A DNA stretch of 64,000 nt from assembly GCF_900067135.1 (NCBI RefSeq), contig NZ_FJUR01000002.1, forward strand, positions 434,001-498,000, given 5' to 3'. The notes beneath the pieces were generated by a model. It worked only from the letters and a program-made list of their open reading frames with translations, did no database searches and was not told the origin of the DNA. Below, one piece after another: positions 25,674 through 35,452 of this stretch; within the stretch, counting starts at the first letter, position 1, and each line of letters starts with the position of its first letter. Source of the DNA: Rhizobium sp. 9140 (GTDB lineage Bacteria > Pseudomonadota > Alphaproteobacteria > Rhizobiales > Rhizobiaceae). Both the position numbers and the translations under genes were made by a program.

Positions 25674-27178
25674 GGCTCCCGGAAACTGCGGGAGAGACTG
25701 TCGATAAACGGCGCCATGACATAATCGGCAAAGGTCCGGCTCTCGCCCTCGATATAGACCTGCGCCGTCATGCCGGGACCGAGAAGCGCCTGCTCGGCAG
25801 GTGCGGCCTGTTTCAAAAGGAGATCGACCTCGAAATAATGCTGCCCGGTCTTTTCATCCGCCGTCGTGTCCGCCGCAACCCGCGTCACGCGTGCGTCGAT
25901 ATCGTCGAAGATCCGCGCGTTCAGCGCAGCGATCTTCACGCGCGCGGTCTGGCCGGTGCGCACATGGGTAATGTCATGCGGCGCGATGCGTGCTTTGACC
26001 GCGAAATCGCTGCCGGACGGCACGACTTCCGCCAGCACTTCGCCGGGAGCGATCACGGCGCCGATCGTCGTATGCTTGGAATGAACGACCGTGCCGGTGA
26101 CGGGCGCGCGCAGGTCCGACGAGCGAACCGCAGCCTCTGCCGCCTGCATCTGTCCGGAAATCTGTCGCATTTCCGCCAGCACCTCCGTCAGCTTCATCGA
26201 GGTCTCGCGCTGGTCGGTCAGTTTCGCCTGACGAATTCGCGAGTCGATCTCGCCGGCATCGTCGGAAAGCGCCTCATGCTCGGCCTTCAGGTTGGCGAGT
26301 TCGGACGTGCGGGCCAGCAACTGGTCTTCCGTATCCCAGAGAACCTTGCGGGCGATATGTCCCCTGTTGACGGCCGGTTGCAGCGCGTCTGCCTGACGCT
26401 TCAGAGAAGCAAGCTGGGCTTCCATGACACCCAGCCGCTCCTCGACGCCCTGACGGCGGCGGTTCAGCGCATCCTTGCGTGCAAGCATCGCGTCGATCTC
26501 CGCATCCGCGGCACCGCGGCCGCGCTCGAACTGGCGTTGCTGTTCGGCGAGAAGCGGATCGGCCTCGCCCGTCGCGCCGGTTTGAAGATCATCGATCGAT
26601 GCCGGCATCGTGTCGAAGCCCTGGCGCATATCCATCAGGCCGAAATCTTCCGTCAATGTCCGACCTGCGTTCGCCGCGACGGCATTCTCCGCTTCCAGCC
26701 TGCGCCGCATGGCATCGAGGATGGCGAAACGGGCTTTGAAGCGGATAAGATCTGCCTGATCGTTGACCGGATCGAGCCGCAGCACGGACGCACCTGCCTG
26801 CACCACCTCGCCGTCACGGGCCGCTATATCAGTGACCACGCCGCCGGTGCGGTGCTGCAGCACCTTGTTGCGACCGTTGGAGACGAGCACGCCTTCGGCA
26901 ACGACGGCAGAACCGATGGGGAAGAGCAGCGACCAGAGAACGAAGACAGCGGCGCCGGCAAGCAGGCCGCGGCTCGATAGAGAGAGAATGTCGCGCGTCT
27001 CGGTCTTCACGCCGTCTGCCCAGCTGCCCTGCATGTCGTCGGGCACCTTCGCGGCAGCGACGGCGACGGGTGTCTCGGGGCGGAACATCCCCGACCACAG
27101 CCCATCGTCGGACGGTGCCGGGATGGGGCTGCTGCTGCCATTGGCGGGGAGCACGTTCACAGGGCGGCTGTTTGTCAT
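25670..27178 (-). CDS. HlyD-family periplasmic adaptor of the type I secretion system
   Basis: 502-residue membrane-fusion protein. A cytoplasmic tail of about 68 residues precedes one transmembrane helix (LLAGAAVFVLWSLLFPIG). Then come the lipoyl half-motifs (NKVLQHRTGGVVTDIAARDG and RAPVTGTVVHSKHTTIGAVI), long coiled-coil helices between about residues 130 and 350, and the C-terminal beta-barrel ending LLGPGMTAQVYIEG, the HlyD hallmark. It starts 6 bp after the exporter ATPase gene and overlaps the TolC-type gene, so the three are co-translated. It would bridge the ABC exporter and the outer-membrane channel for the giant protein. Confidence 0.9.
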   Translation of the reverse strand: MTNSRPVNVLPANGSSSPIPAPSDDGLWSGMFRPETPVAVAAAKVPDDMQGSWADGVKTETRDILSLSSRGLLAGAAVFVLWSLLFPIGSAVVAEGVLVSNGRNKVLQHRTGGVVTDIAARDGEVVQAGASVLRLDPVNDQADLIRFKARFAILDAMRRRLEAENAVAANAGRTLTEDFGLMDMRQGFDTMPASIDDLQTGATGEADPLLAEQQRQFERGRGAADAEIDAMLARKDALNRRRQGVEERLGVMEAQLASLKRQADALQPAVNRGHIARKVLWDTEDQLLARTSELANLKAEHEALSDDAGEIDSRIRQAKLTDQRETSMKLTEVLAEMRQISGQMQAAEAAVRSSDLRAPVTGTVVHSKHTTIGAVIAPGEVLAEVVPSGSDFAVKARIAPHDITHVRTGQTARVKIAALNARIFDDIDARVTRVAADTTADEKTGQHYFEVDLLLKQAAPAEQALLGPGMTAQVYIEGESRTFADYVMAPFIDSLSRSFREP

Positions 27179-27184
27179 CCTGGG

Positions 27185-28876
27185 TCAAGCCACCTGTGTC
27201 TGGTCGTGCCGGGAAGCAGCCTGCACAGCAGGCTGCTCGGCGACGAGGGTCAGCGGCTGGAGCGTGCCGTCCGCAATCGTGAATGCGCGATCAACCACCC
27301 GAAGGATGGAGGTGCGGTGCGCCGCGATGACAACCGCTGCCTTGCGGTGGCGCGCCTCGGCGACCGCAACCAGAAGTGCGCGTTCGCCTTTCTGGTCGAG
27401 GCTGGCATTGGGCTCGTCGAGCACGAGAATTTTCGGATCGCCGTAGAGGGCTCGCGCCAGCGCGATCCGTTGCTTCTGTCCGGTGGACAAAAGGAAGGAC
27501 CGGTTGCCGACCATCGTCCGGTAGCCCTCGGGCAGGCCGACGATCAGCTCATGCACGCTTGCGCCCTTGGCAGCCGCGATGATCTTGTCCTCGGTCGCAT
27601 CCGGATCGAACCGGGCGATATTGGCGGCGATCGTGCCGGGGAAGAACTCGATATCCTGCGAGACATAGCCGATCGTGCGGCCCCACTGGGCAGACGGCCA
27701 GATATCCTGCGCGATATCATCGACCGAGACAGCGCCGCCCGTCGGAGCGACAGCGCCGACCATGATCTGGATCAGCGTCGATTTGCCCGCACCGGTCGCA
27801 CCGGTGATCAGCACGACTTCGCCCGGCATGACCTGGAGATTGACATCCTTGAGCAGGTGACGGTCCGGCTTGTTCGGATCGGGCGCGAAGCTCACGCCGT
27901 GAAGGGCGAGGCGGCCCTCCGGCGCAGGCAGCGTCATGCGCGCCTGGATCGACTTGTCGGGGCCGATCATCTCCTCGATATCGCGGATGGAGGCTGCCCC
28001 GCGCGAGATCTGCTCCCAGCCGCCGATGACCTGATCGATCGGCGCAAACGCCTTGCCGGAGATCATCGAGGACATAAAGATCATGCCAGCCGACATTTCG
28101 TTGCTGAGCACGAGGAACGCGCCCCAGCCCATCATCAGCACCTGCAGCATCTGGCGGAAGGCCTTGCTGATCGCCTGATAGCGCGCGGAGGTGGCGCCGG
28201 CCGCCTCGCTTTCCTTGAGGCCGAGCGCCGTCTTGCGTCCCCAGATGGTCAGAAACGTCGAGAGCATGCCATGGGCGCGCAGGTCCTCGATGCGGTTGAA
28301 GGCGCTCTGGGCGAAGCTGATGGCGTCATTCTCCGCCTGCCGGCTGCGCTCCCGCTCTTTTTCAGTGGCGGCCATATTGAGCCAGGAAAGGGCTGCGAGA
28401 ACGAGGATGCCGATGACGGTCAGGAGGCCGAGGCTCCAGTGGAGCACCGTCATGATCAGCACGTAGAGCGGAATGAACGGCACGTCGAACAGAGAGGCGA
28501 AGGTGCGTCCGCCGATAAAAGCACGGGCGGAGGAGAAATCCCGCAGCATCTTGCCGGCTTTCGGTCCGGCCTTCTGGTCTGCCGCGAGCCGCGCGAAAAG
28601 TTTCGGCGCCACTGTGACCGTATATTTCGCCGCAGCACGGACAGCGAGATGGCCGCGCACTGCATCGGCCAGCCCCCAGACCACCAGCGCGACGAGAACG
28701 ATCAGGGTGAGGTAGACCAGCGTCCCGATCGACCGCGAGCCGAGCACGCGATCATAGACCTGCAGCATATGAATGGAGGGTGCGATGACCAGAAGGTTCG
28801 CGATGATGGAATAGACGAATATGCCGCGCATATGGGTCGCCGTTATCCCAGCCAATGTCCGTAACGGTGCCAACAT
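27185..28876 (-). CDS. Type I secretion ABC transporter (PrtD-type, fused permease/ATPase)
   Basis: 563-residue inner-membrane exporter. Membrane helices occupy about residues 20-300 (VYSIIANLLVIAPSIHMLQV at the start). The ATPase domain has Walker A GATGAGKST (359-367), the Q-loop YVSQDIEFFPGTI, signature LSTGQKQRIALARAL, Walker B ILVLDEPNASLD and the H-loop histidine in VVIAAHRTS. There is no N-terminal C39 peptidase, as in PrtD-type transporters of RTX and VCBS proteins. First gene of the export operon; the 190-bp gap upstream, shared with the divergent thiol oxidoreductase gene, should hold its promoter. Confidence 0.92.
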   Translation of the reverse strand: MLAPLRTLAGITATHMRGIFVYSIIANLLVIAPSIHMLQVYDRVLGSRSIGTLVYLTLIVLVALVVWGLADAVRGHLAVRAAAKYTVTVAPKLFARLAADQKAGPKAGKMLRDFSSARAFIGGRTFASLFDVPFIPLYVLIMTVLHWSLGLLTVIGILVLAALSWLNMAATEKERERSRQAENDAISFAQSAFNRIEDLRAHGMLSTFLTIWGRKTALGLKESEAAGATSARYQAISKAFRQMLQVLMMGWGAFLVLSNEMSAGMIFMSSMISGKAFAPIDQVIGGWEQISRGAASIRDIEEMIGPDKSIQARMTLPAPEGRLALHGVSFAPDPNKPDRHLLKDVNLQVMPGEVVLITGATGAGKSTLIQIMVGAVAPTGGAVSVDDIAQDIWPSAQWGRTIGYVSQDIEFFPGTIAANIARFDPDATEDKIIAAAKGASVHELIVGLPEGYRTMVGNRSFLLSTGQKQRIALARALYGDPKILVLDEPNASLDQKGERALLVAVAEARHRKAAVVIAAHRTSILRVVDRAFTIADGTLQPLTLVAEQPAVQAASRHDQTQVA

Positions 28877-29065
28877 GGTACGCAGCCCTCTTTCGGCGAC
28901 CCTAAATCAGCTATGGTTAATTTTCATTGAAGTCATCAACGGCGCGGATGGCGAGGTCGTATCGAACGGACGGATCGTTGAACCGGAGCAGCTCTGCTCC
29001 CGTACCTCTCCGGCAACGGCCCGTCCATGCTATCTCAAGGGCCAAAGGTTTTCGGAGTGCGGTTC

Positions 29066-29413
29066 ATGGTCGAGAAAGTCACCGTCTGGTTCGATAGCGG
29101 CTGCCCGCTTTGCCAGCGTGAAATCGCGCTGATGCGGCGTCTCGACAGGCGTGGTGCGATCCGGTTCATCGATGCCTGCGACCCCTCGTCCGCCTGCCCG
29201 ATCGACAGGGGCGATATCCTCGCGCGCTTCCACGCCGAAGAGAGGGGGCGGCTTATCACGGGCGCTGCCGCCTTCGCCGCGATGTGGCGCGCCATTCCTT
29301 TGTTGCGCCCGCTCGGCATCCTTGCCGGATGGGCGCCGGCAACGCCGCTTTTCGACACCGCCTATCGTGGTTTCCTGCGGGTGCGTCCGCGTCTGCAGCG
29401 CCTGTTTCGATGA
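29066..29413 (+). CDS. DCC-family thiol-disulfide oxidoreductase (DUF393)
   Basis: 115-residue thioredoxin-like protein. The family motif is VWFDSGCPLCQREIALMRRL near the N-terminus, with the CPLC redox pair at residues about 13-16. The start MVEKVTVWFD is preceded by GGAG; an upstream in-frame ATG would add 13 residues unlike the family. No signal peptide. It is followed after 97 bp by an FAD oxidoreductase on the same strand, a pairing that suggests cytoplasmic redox chemistry. Substrate unknown. Confidence 0.85.
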   Translation: MVEKVTVWFDSGCPLCQREIALMRRLDRRGAIRFIDACDPSSACPIDRGDILARFHAEERGRLITGAAAFAAMWRAIPLLRPLGILAGWAPATPLFDTAYRGFLRVRPRLQRLFR

Positions 29414-29510
29414 AGCGTCGTCAGACCGTTGCCCTTGCGCGCGGCCGCGTTAGATCGTGGGTCAGCCGCTGCAATTGTGCATATCGACGGCAGAAACGAG
29501 CGGAAGACGC

Positions 29511-30506
29511 ATGAGTGATCCGAAACGGGTAGCGATCATCGGTGCGGGAATGGCAGGACTGACGCTCGCCCGCGCCCTTGCCGGCCATGCCACCGTCCGC
29601 ATCTTCGAAAAGAGCAAGGGCATCGGTGGACGGATGGCGACGCGCCGGATCGAGGACATATCCTTTGACCACGGCGCCCAGTATTTTACGGTCCGCGACG
29701 CGCAATTCCGTAACATGCTGGACGCGGCTGCGGCCGATGGCGCCGTGGAGCACTGGAACCGGGATATCGTCTCCCTGCCGGCAGCACCGCAAAACGACGC
29801 GCGAGCAAACGACGCACGATATGTCGGCAAACCCGGGATGAATGCCCTGCCGAAATGGATGGCGAGAGGCTGCGATATCACCTTCAATGCCGAGATAAGC
29901 TTCATCTCCGGTACGCCCGGAAACTGGACCGTGACGACGGAAGCCGGTGAGGACGGCGCCTTCGACTGGGTCATCGCAACAGCGCCCGCGCCGCAGTCGG
30001 CAGCGCTGCTCCCGCCCGCCTTCGCTCATCATGCGGCCCTGCGCGCGATCCGCATGAATGCCTGCTTCACCTTGGTGGTCACGTTGAAGCCCGGTGCGGC
30101 AACCCCTTTCGCGGCCGCGCGCCTTGACGATCCGGTCATCAACTGGATCTCTCGCAACGACACGAAGCCCGGCCGCGATAATGTGCCGAACCTTGTCGCC
30201 AATGCCGGCCCGGAATGGTCCGACCGGCATGTCGAGACGCCGCTCGAAAGCCTGCGGGAGCAGATGATCGAGGCCGTGCACCGGTTCATCCCGCTGGACA
30301 CCACCGAGGCGGAAAGCGCCGTCATCAAGCGCTGGCGCTATGCGAACGTCGCGCGATCTGCCGGCCAGCCGTTCCTGCTCGACCGGAAGCAACAGCTTGC
30401 CAGTTGCGGCGACTGGTGCATTGCCGGCCGCGTCGAAGCGGCTTTCCAGAGCGCAAGCCGGCTTGCAGACGCTCTTCTCCCCGCTGTCAGGGAAACAACG
30501 CAATGA
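29511..30506 (+). CDS. FAD-dependent amine-oxidase-like oxidoreductase (renalase-like)
   Basis: 331-residue flavoprotein. The dinucleotide-binding motif is VAIIGAGMAGLTLARAL at residues about 7-23, with FEKSKGIGGRMATRR as the conserved second FAD segment and SFDHGAQYFTVRD after it. The C-terminal FAD loop is GDWCIAGRVEAAFQSA. Members of this group resemble renalase, which oxidises isomers of NAD(P)H, but that activity is not shown by the sequence. The stop overlaps the next gene's start by four bases (ATGA). Confidence 0.85.
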   Translation: MSDPKRVAIIGAGMAGLTLARALAGHATVRIFEKSKGIGGRMATRRIEDISFDHGAQYFTVRDAQFRNMLDAAAADGAVEHWNRDIVSLPAAPQNDARANDARYVGKPGMNALPKWMARGCDITFNAEISFISGTPGNWTVTTEAGEDGAFDWVIATAPAPQSAALLPPAFAHHAALRAIRMNACFTLVVTLKPGAATPFAAARLDDPVINWISRNDTKPGRDNVPNLVANAGPEWSDRHVETPLESLREQMIEAVHRFIPLDTTEAESAVIKRWRYANVARSAGQPFLLDRKQQLASCGDWCIAGRVEAAFQSASRLADALLPAVRETTQ

Positions 30507-30928
30507 CGACACTGTCGAAAACCACCTCGACACTGCTGACCTATGCCGGCGCCTTGCCCTTCTGGCTGCTGCTGGCCGCGCCCGCCGCCTTCCTCGGCAT
30601 CGATATGGGCGAGGCGTTCCTCGCCTACGGCGCCGTCATCTCGGCGTTCATGTCGGGCACACTCTGGGGCGTCGCGCAGATGGGCAAGGCAGGACTTGCG
30701 GCGATCGTCGCCAGCAATGTGTTCGCGCTGCTGTCCTTCGCGACGCTGCTGATCCGCCAACCCGCCCTCTCCGCCGGCCTGCAATTGATCGTTTTCGCTC
30801 TGCTGCTTCTTGCCGACCGGATCATCCTGGCAAACGATCTCGAACACAGGTGGTATGCCAGACTTCGGACGCGCGTGACGATCATCGTCGTGTTTGCCTA
30901 TGTTGCGATGCTCTACCGACTGGCATAG
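30503..30928 (+). CDS. DUF3429 membrane protein
   Basis: 141-residue protein with four to five hydrophobic helices. The start TTLSKTTSTLLTYAGALPFW and the segment GAVISAFMSGTLWGVAQ match my recollection of DUF3429, a family with no assigned function. Start fixed by the four-base overlap with the FAD oxidoreductase. It probably works with that enzyme at the inner membrane, since the two genes are coupled. Confidence 0.78.
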   Translation: MTTLSKTTSTLLTYAGALPFWLLLAAPAAFLGIDMGEAFLAYGAVISAFMSGTLWGVAQMGKAGLAAIVASNVFALLSFATLLIRQPALSAGLQLIVFALLLLADRIILANDLEHRWYARLRTRVTIIVVFAYVAMLYRLA

Positions 30929-30961
30929 ACCGGCAAAGAATAATGCGAGGAGCGAAACGAT

Positions 30962-31225
30962 ATGCTGCTACTGAACAAACCGCGCGGATCAGGCCCTTAT
31001 CCGGACCGGGACATCGCCTGCCAGGAGGCCGTCGAGCAGACGTTCCTCGACATCGCCAAGGGGCTGACGCCCGAGAACATCGTGGAGACCGCCTCCGGCC
31101 GCCTTCCGTCCCCGCTTCAGCGTCTGGCAAAGGAAGCGGAAAAGGTCGGCTGGGGACTGGAGGAGGCGGAGGTCGCCATCAGCGAACTCGCCCAGAACCT
31201 GCTGGACGACATGTCGGAGATGTAG
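30962..31225 (+). CDS. Small conserved-looking hypothetical protein
   Basis: 87 residues, MLLLNKPRGSGPYPDRDIAC, mostly alpha-helical and acidic toward the C-terminus (EEAEVAISELAQNLLDDMSE). No membrane helix, signal or recognised motif. A good ribosome-binding site (GAGGAGCG) precedes the ATG, and a hairpin follows the stop. It is 33 bp after the DUF3429 gene and may share its transcript. Function unknown. Confidence 0.65.
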   Translation: MLLLNKPRGSGPYPDRDIACQEAVEQTFLDIAKGLTPENIVETASGRLPSPLQRLAKEAEKVGWGLEEAEVAISELAQNLLDDMSEM

Positions 31226-31235
31226 GCGGCATAAA

Positions 31236-31256
31236 GTCTCGGCAGACAAGGCCGAG
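31236..31256 (+). terminator. Hairpin after the small hypothetical gene
   Basis: TCTCGGC, loop AGACAAG, GCCGAGA: a perfect 7-bp stem starting 10 bp after the stop of the gene ending at 31225. It also lies past the stop of the convergent phospholipase D-type gene at 31282. No T-run. Confidence 0.5.
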
Positions 31257-31281
31257 ATGAAGCGGTCGTTGCAGGCAACCG

Positions 31282-32724
31282 TCAGGACCTGTGAAACCTC
31301 CGCTTGAGAAAGCTGGATGTCCGATATTTGACGCCAGCCGGGCGTTCGGGATCGGCCATGTCCGATTCCGCCATCAGATCTTCCGCCGCGGTGAGGTCAC
31401 GCATCGCCACGGGCACCAGCCGGCGTCCCGTCTCTGCCGTCAGCACCTCGATGGCCTTCACCAGGGACCCATATTCCGCGATCGCGGCAGCCACCTCGTC
31501 CTCATGGTGCCCGAGATGTTCGCCGATGAGCGCGTTTCGGCAGGCGGCGATCTTCTGCGCCATCTGCGGTTGGTCGGGGCGGGCCTCGATCAACACGTCG
31601 CATTCCGTATCGTAGCCCATCGACCGATTGTTGAGATTGGCGGAACCGAGCTTCAGGATGCGGTCGTCGGCGATCATGATCTTGGCGTGAACATAGATCG
31701 GCGTGTTCGCATCGTTGACGGGATAGAGGATGCGGAACCTGTCGAAACGGTCGGCGTCGCGAACCAGCTTCATGAGGCGGATGCGGGCGGAGTCCATGGC
31801 TTTGGCTTCCAGCCACCCGTTTGCCCCTTCTGGATTGACGACGACGATCTCCGGTCCGTCCGGTTCTTCCAAACGTCTGGCTAAGGCCTCGGCGATACGG
31901 CGGGAGGCGAAATACTGGCTTTCGATGTAGAGCGTCTCGCGCGCGGCGGCGATGATGGCGAGCGTTGCGGTCTCGATTTCCACGACCTGCTGCCGCTCGT
32001 CATATTGCGGCAGCGTGCGGGAGATGCCCACGTCGATATCGCGGAAATCGACGGCGAGATCGTCCGGCCATGCGTCCGATCCGCTCTCGACCGGCTCCAG
32101 CGTATCACCCGTCGCTTCCTGCCAGCGGGCGCGCGCGAGTTCGGCAAGAGTTGCGGCGGCCTTGCCGGAGAAGCACGTCGTCGCGTCGTGCCAGGGCTCC
32201 TGCGCAAATCCCAGCGGCGAGCGGCGGCGCTTGTCCTTTTCCAGATGCTCCGACGTATCCCACCGCCCAACCGTCATGTCGATACCGCCACAGAAGGCGA
32301 CCTCATCGTCGATGACAAGAAGCTTCATATGATGCGCCGACAAGGGCGGATGAGCACTGTCGAGCTTCAGGCTGACGCGGTCAGAAAACAGCCAGCCGAG
32401 CATATAGACCGGCGTCTCTCCCCGGACGAGGGAAGCGAACAGGCCCATATCCCATTTGAGAATGCGGATGTTCAGGGCATCGTTGCGCTCGGCCAGCCAG
32501 TTCAGAAAGCGTCCGAGCTTGTCGGGAGATCCATCCGTGCTCTTTCCCGGCACGAGATCGATACGCGTATCGAAATCCCAGCCGATCAGCAGGATCGACT
32601 TTTTTGCCTTCATCATCGCCTGCCGGGCATGACGAAAAAAGGCCTCGGCATCAACGATGACCGAAAGCCGGTCCGCCCGGGCAACCCGCCAACAGGTCTG
32701 CCGTTCCACCAGAAGTGTCTGCAT
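31282..32724 (-). CDS. Phospholipase D-superfamily phosphatidyltransferase (cardiolipin-synthase-like)
   Basis: 480-residue enzyme with two HKD motifs. The first is SAHHMKLLVIDDEVAFCGGI (His132, Lys134, Asp139). The second is YVHAKIMIADDRILKLGSAN in the C-terminal half, followed by the expected NRSMGYDTE. No leading membrane helices, unlike classical ClsA, so it is closer to soluble PLD-type enzymes that act on phospholipid head groups. It stands alone on the minus strand, with a 200-bp gap upstream. It could be a cardiolipin synthase of the ClsC type or a phospholipase. Confidence 0.83.
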   Translation of the reverse strand: MQTLLVERQTCWRVARADRLSVIVDAEAFFRHARQAMMKAKKSILLIGWDFDTRIDLVPGKSTDGSPDKLGRFLNWLAERNDALNIRILKWDMGLFASLVRGETPVYMLGWLFSDRVSLKLDSAHPPLSAHHMKLLVIDDEVAFCGGIDMTVGRWDTSEHLEKDKRRRSPLGFAQEPWHDATTCFSGKAAATLAELARARWQEATGDTLEPVESGSDAWPDDLAVDFRDIDVGISRTLPQYDERQQVVEIETATLAIIAAARETLYIESQYFASRRIAEALARRLEEPDGPEIVVVNPEGANGWLEAKAMDSARIRLMKLVRDADRFDRFRILYPVNDANTPIYVHAKIMIADDRILKLGSANLNNRSMGYDTECDVLIEARPDQPQMAQKIAACRNALIGEHLGHHEDEVAAAIAEYGSLVKAIEVLTAETGRRLVPVAMRDLTAAEDLMAESDMADPERPAGVKYRTSSFLKRRFHRS

Positions 32725-32901
32725 CGCCTCTTACATTCCCTACACGGTCGGAGCAGCGGAGATAGGGCTCGATCGCCGCCCGGCCATCTCCATTTGCACA
32801 AGAACCTTCGCGCCGGCAGACGGAAAACGGAAGCGCTACGAAGAACTTACGAAATGGCCGTTGAAAACGGGCCGCCGGGGTGTAGCTTCCTGACGGGATG
32901 A

Positions 32902-34095
<1,194 letters not shown>

Positions 34096-34144
34096 ACGCT
34101 CGGCAAGTAGACGTTCGGGCCGCCATATCGAGGCCGTGCAAGAA

Positions 34145-34197
34145 CCCGGCTGTGGCGAGACGAGCCTTCGACGTGCTCCTCTCGCCAATCTGCCGGG
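34145..34197. terminator. Extended inverted repeat between convergent genes
   Basis: Nested arms: CCCGGC (34145-34150) with GCCGGG (34192-34197); TGGCGAGA (34153-34160) with TCTCGCCA (34180-34187); and GAGC (34162-34165) with GCTC (34175-34178). They make one long stem with a C-C mismatch and a small internal loop. It lies between the esterase stop (34095) and the PPK2 stop (34220), where a shared terminator is expected. Confidence 0.65.
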
Positions 34198-34219
34198 CAT
34201 TGGTTAGATATCGGGACGC

Positions 34220-35185
34220 TTACTGACCGCTCTTACCGGCCAGGCGTGGCACTCCGGCCTCAGGCGCGGCATTATAGACATCCGGCACATACATGTCCGC
34301 CGGGACAGGCTTGCGGTAGTAGTCCGCGTTGCGTGCGCGGTCCGGCAGCTGGACGGAGGGCTTGGGAACGTCCTCGTAAGGGATCTGCTGCAGGAGATGC
34401 GAGATGCAGTTCAGGCGCGCCTTGCGCTTGTCCACGGCATCGACCACCCACCAGGGCGTTTCCGGGCGGTGCGTGCGCTCTAGCATGTCCTCCTTGGCCT
34501 TGGTGTAGGATTCCCAGTGAATGCGGCTTTCCAGATCCATCGGGGACAGCTTCCACTGCTTCAACGGATCCCGGATGCGCATATTGAAGCGGAAGGCCTG
34601 CTCTTCATCTGTGATCGAAAACCAGTATTTGATCAGGATGATACCGGAGCGCACGAGCATGTTTTCGAACTGCGGCACGGACTGGAAAAACTCTTCCAGT
34701 TCGTCGGGGGTGCAGAACCCCATCACCCGCTCGACACCGGCGCGATTGTACCAGCTGCGGTCGAACAGCACGATTTCGCCGGCCGTGGGCAGGTGCTGGA
34801 CGTAACGCTGGAAATACCACTGGTGGCGTTCGCGCTCGGACGGCGCGGGCAGCGCGACCACACGGCAGACGCGGGGATTGAGCCGCTGGGTCACGCGCTT
34901 GATGGCACCGCCCTTGCCGGCGGAGTCGCGGCCCTCGAACAGCACGACGACCTTAAGCTTCTTGTGCTGGACCCAATCCTGCAGGCGCACGAGTTCGTGC
35001 TGGAGACGGAAAAGTTCCTGGAAATAGACCTTGCGGTCGAGAAGCGGTTCGGCTGTCGGGTTCGTGCCCTCCTCGAGGAGGTCGTCCAGACGATCCTCTT
35101 CCATCTGCATTTCCAGTTCCTCGTCGAAACTGTCGACAATTTCCGCCTTGATGCGCGCGAGCTGGGCTGGGTCGTTGATATTCAT
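34220..35185 (-). CDS. ppk2: Polyphosphate kinase 2
   Basis: 321-residue PPK2-family enzyme that transfers phosphate between polyphosphate and nucleotides. Walker A is VVLFEGRDSAGKGGAIKR, followed by the lid arginines in RVVALPAPSERERHQWYFQR and Walker B DRSWYNRAGVERVMGF. The length and the ordered C-terminal segment WWVVDAVDKRKARLNC match one-domain class I PPK2. I start at MNINDPAQLAR, with GGAGCC upstream; a longer start at 35212 has no ribosome-binding site. Whether GDP, ADP or NMP is preferred cannot be told here. Single gene, no partner. Confidence 0.92.
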   Translation of the reverse strand: MNINDPAQLARIKAEIVDSFDEELEMQMEEDRLDDLLEEGTNPTAEPLLDRKVYFQELFRLQHELVRLQDWVQHKKLKVVVLFEGRDSAGKGGAIKRVTQRLNPRVCRVVALPAPSERERHQWYFQRYVQHLPTAGEIVLFDRSWYNRAGVERVMGFCTPDELEEFFQSVPQFENMLVRSGIILIKYWFSITDEEQAFRFNMRIRDPLKQWKLSPMDLESRIHWESYTKAKEDMLERTHRPETPWWVVDAVDKRKARLNCISHLLQQIPYEDVPKPSVQLPDRARNADYYRKPVPADMYVPDVYNAAPEAGVPRLAGKSGQ

Positions 35186-35302
35186 GAAGGCTCCGTGACG
35201 GAAGGAAGGCATTGATCAACGCTGGAGCTTAATACATGCCCTGTGTCAGCAGGATGACGATCGCGGAATGTTGCGACGGTAAGATGTTCAGCTATCGCTC
35301 AT

Positions 35303-35342
35303 TTTGCGGGCCATTCCGCAAACGCATTGACACGCAATGCGT
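35303..35342. promoter_or_regulatory. Two abutting inverted repeats upstream of the DUF808 gene
   Basis: TTTGCGG-N6-CCGCAAA (35303-35322) is directly followed by ACGCATTG-N5-CAATGCGT (35322-35342). The second contains TTGACA (35327-35332), which would serve as a -35 element for the rightward gene, so a bound protein would block or tune it. The rest of the 267-bp gap between the PPK2 and DUF808 starts shows nothing else I can name. Confidence 0.35.
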
Positions 35343-35452
35343 CTTCCGGCCCTGTTCGGGCGTGCAGCCGTGAGCGCTGCACGACGATTCCGAGAGAAGC
35401 ACCACGTCGATGGCCGGGTAAGCCCTGACATCGGCCTTGAAAGGACCTTGCG

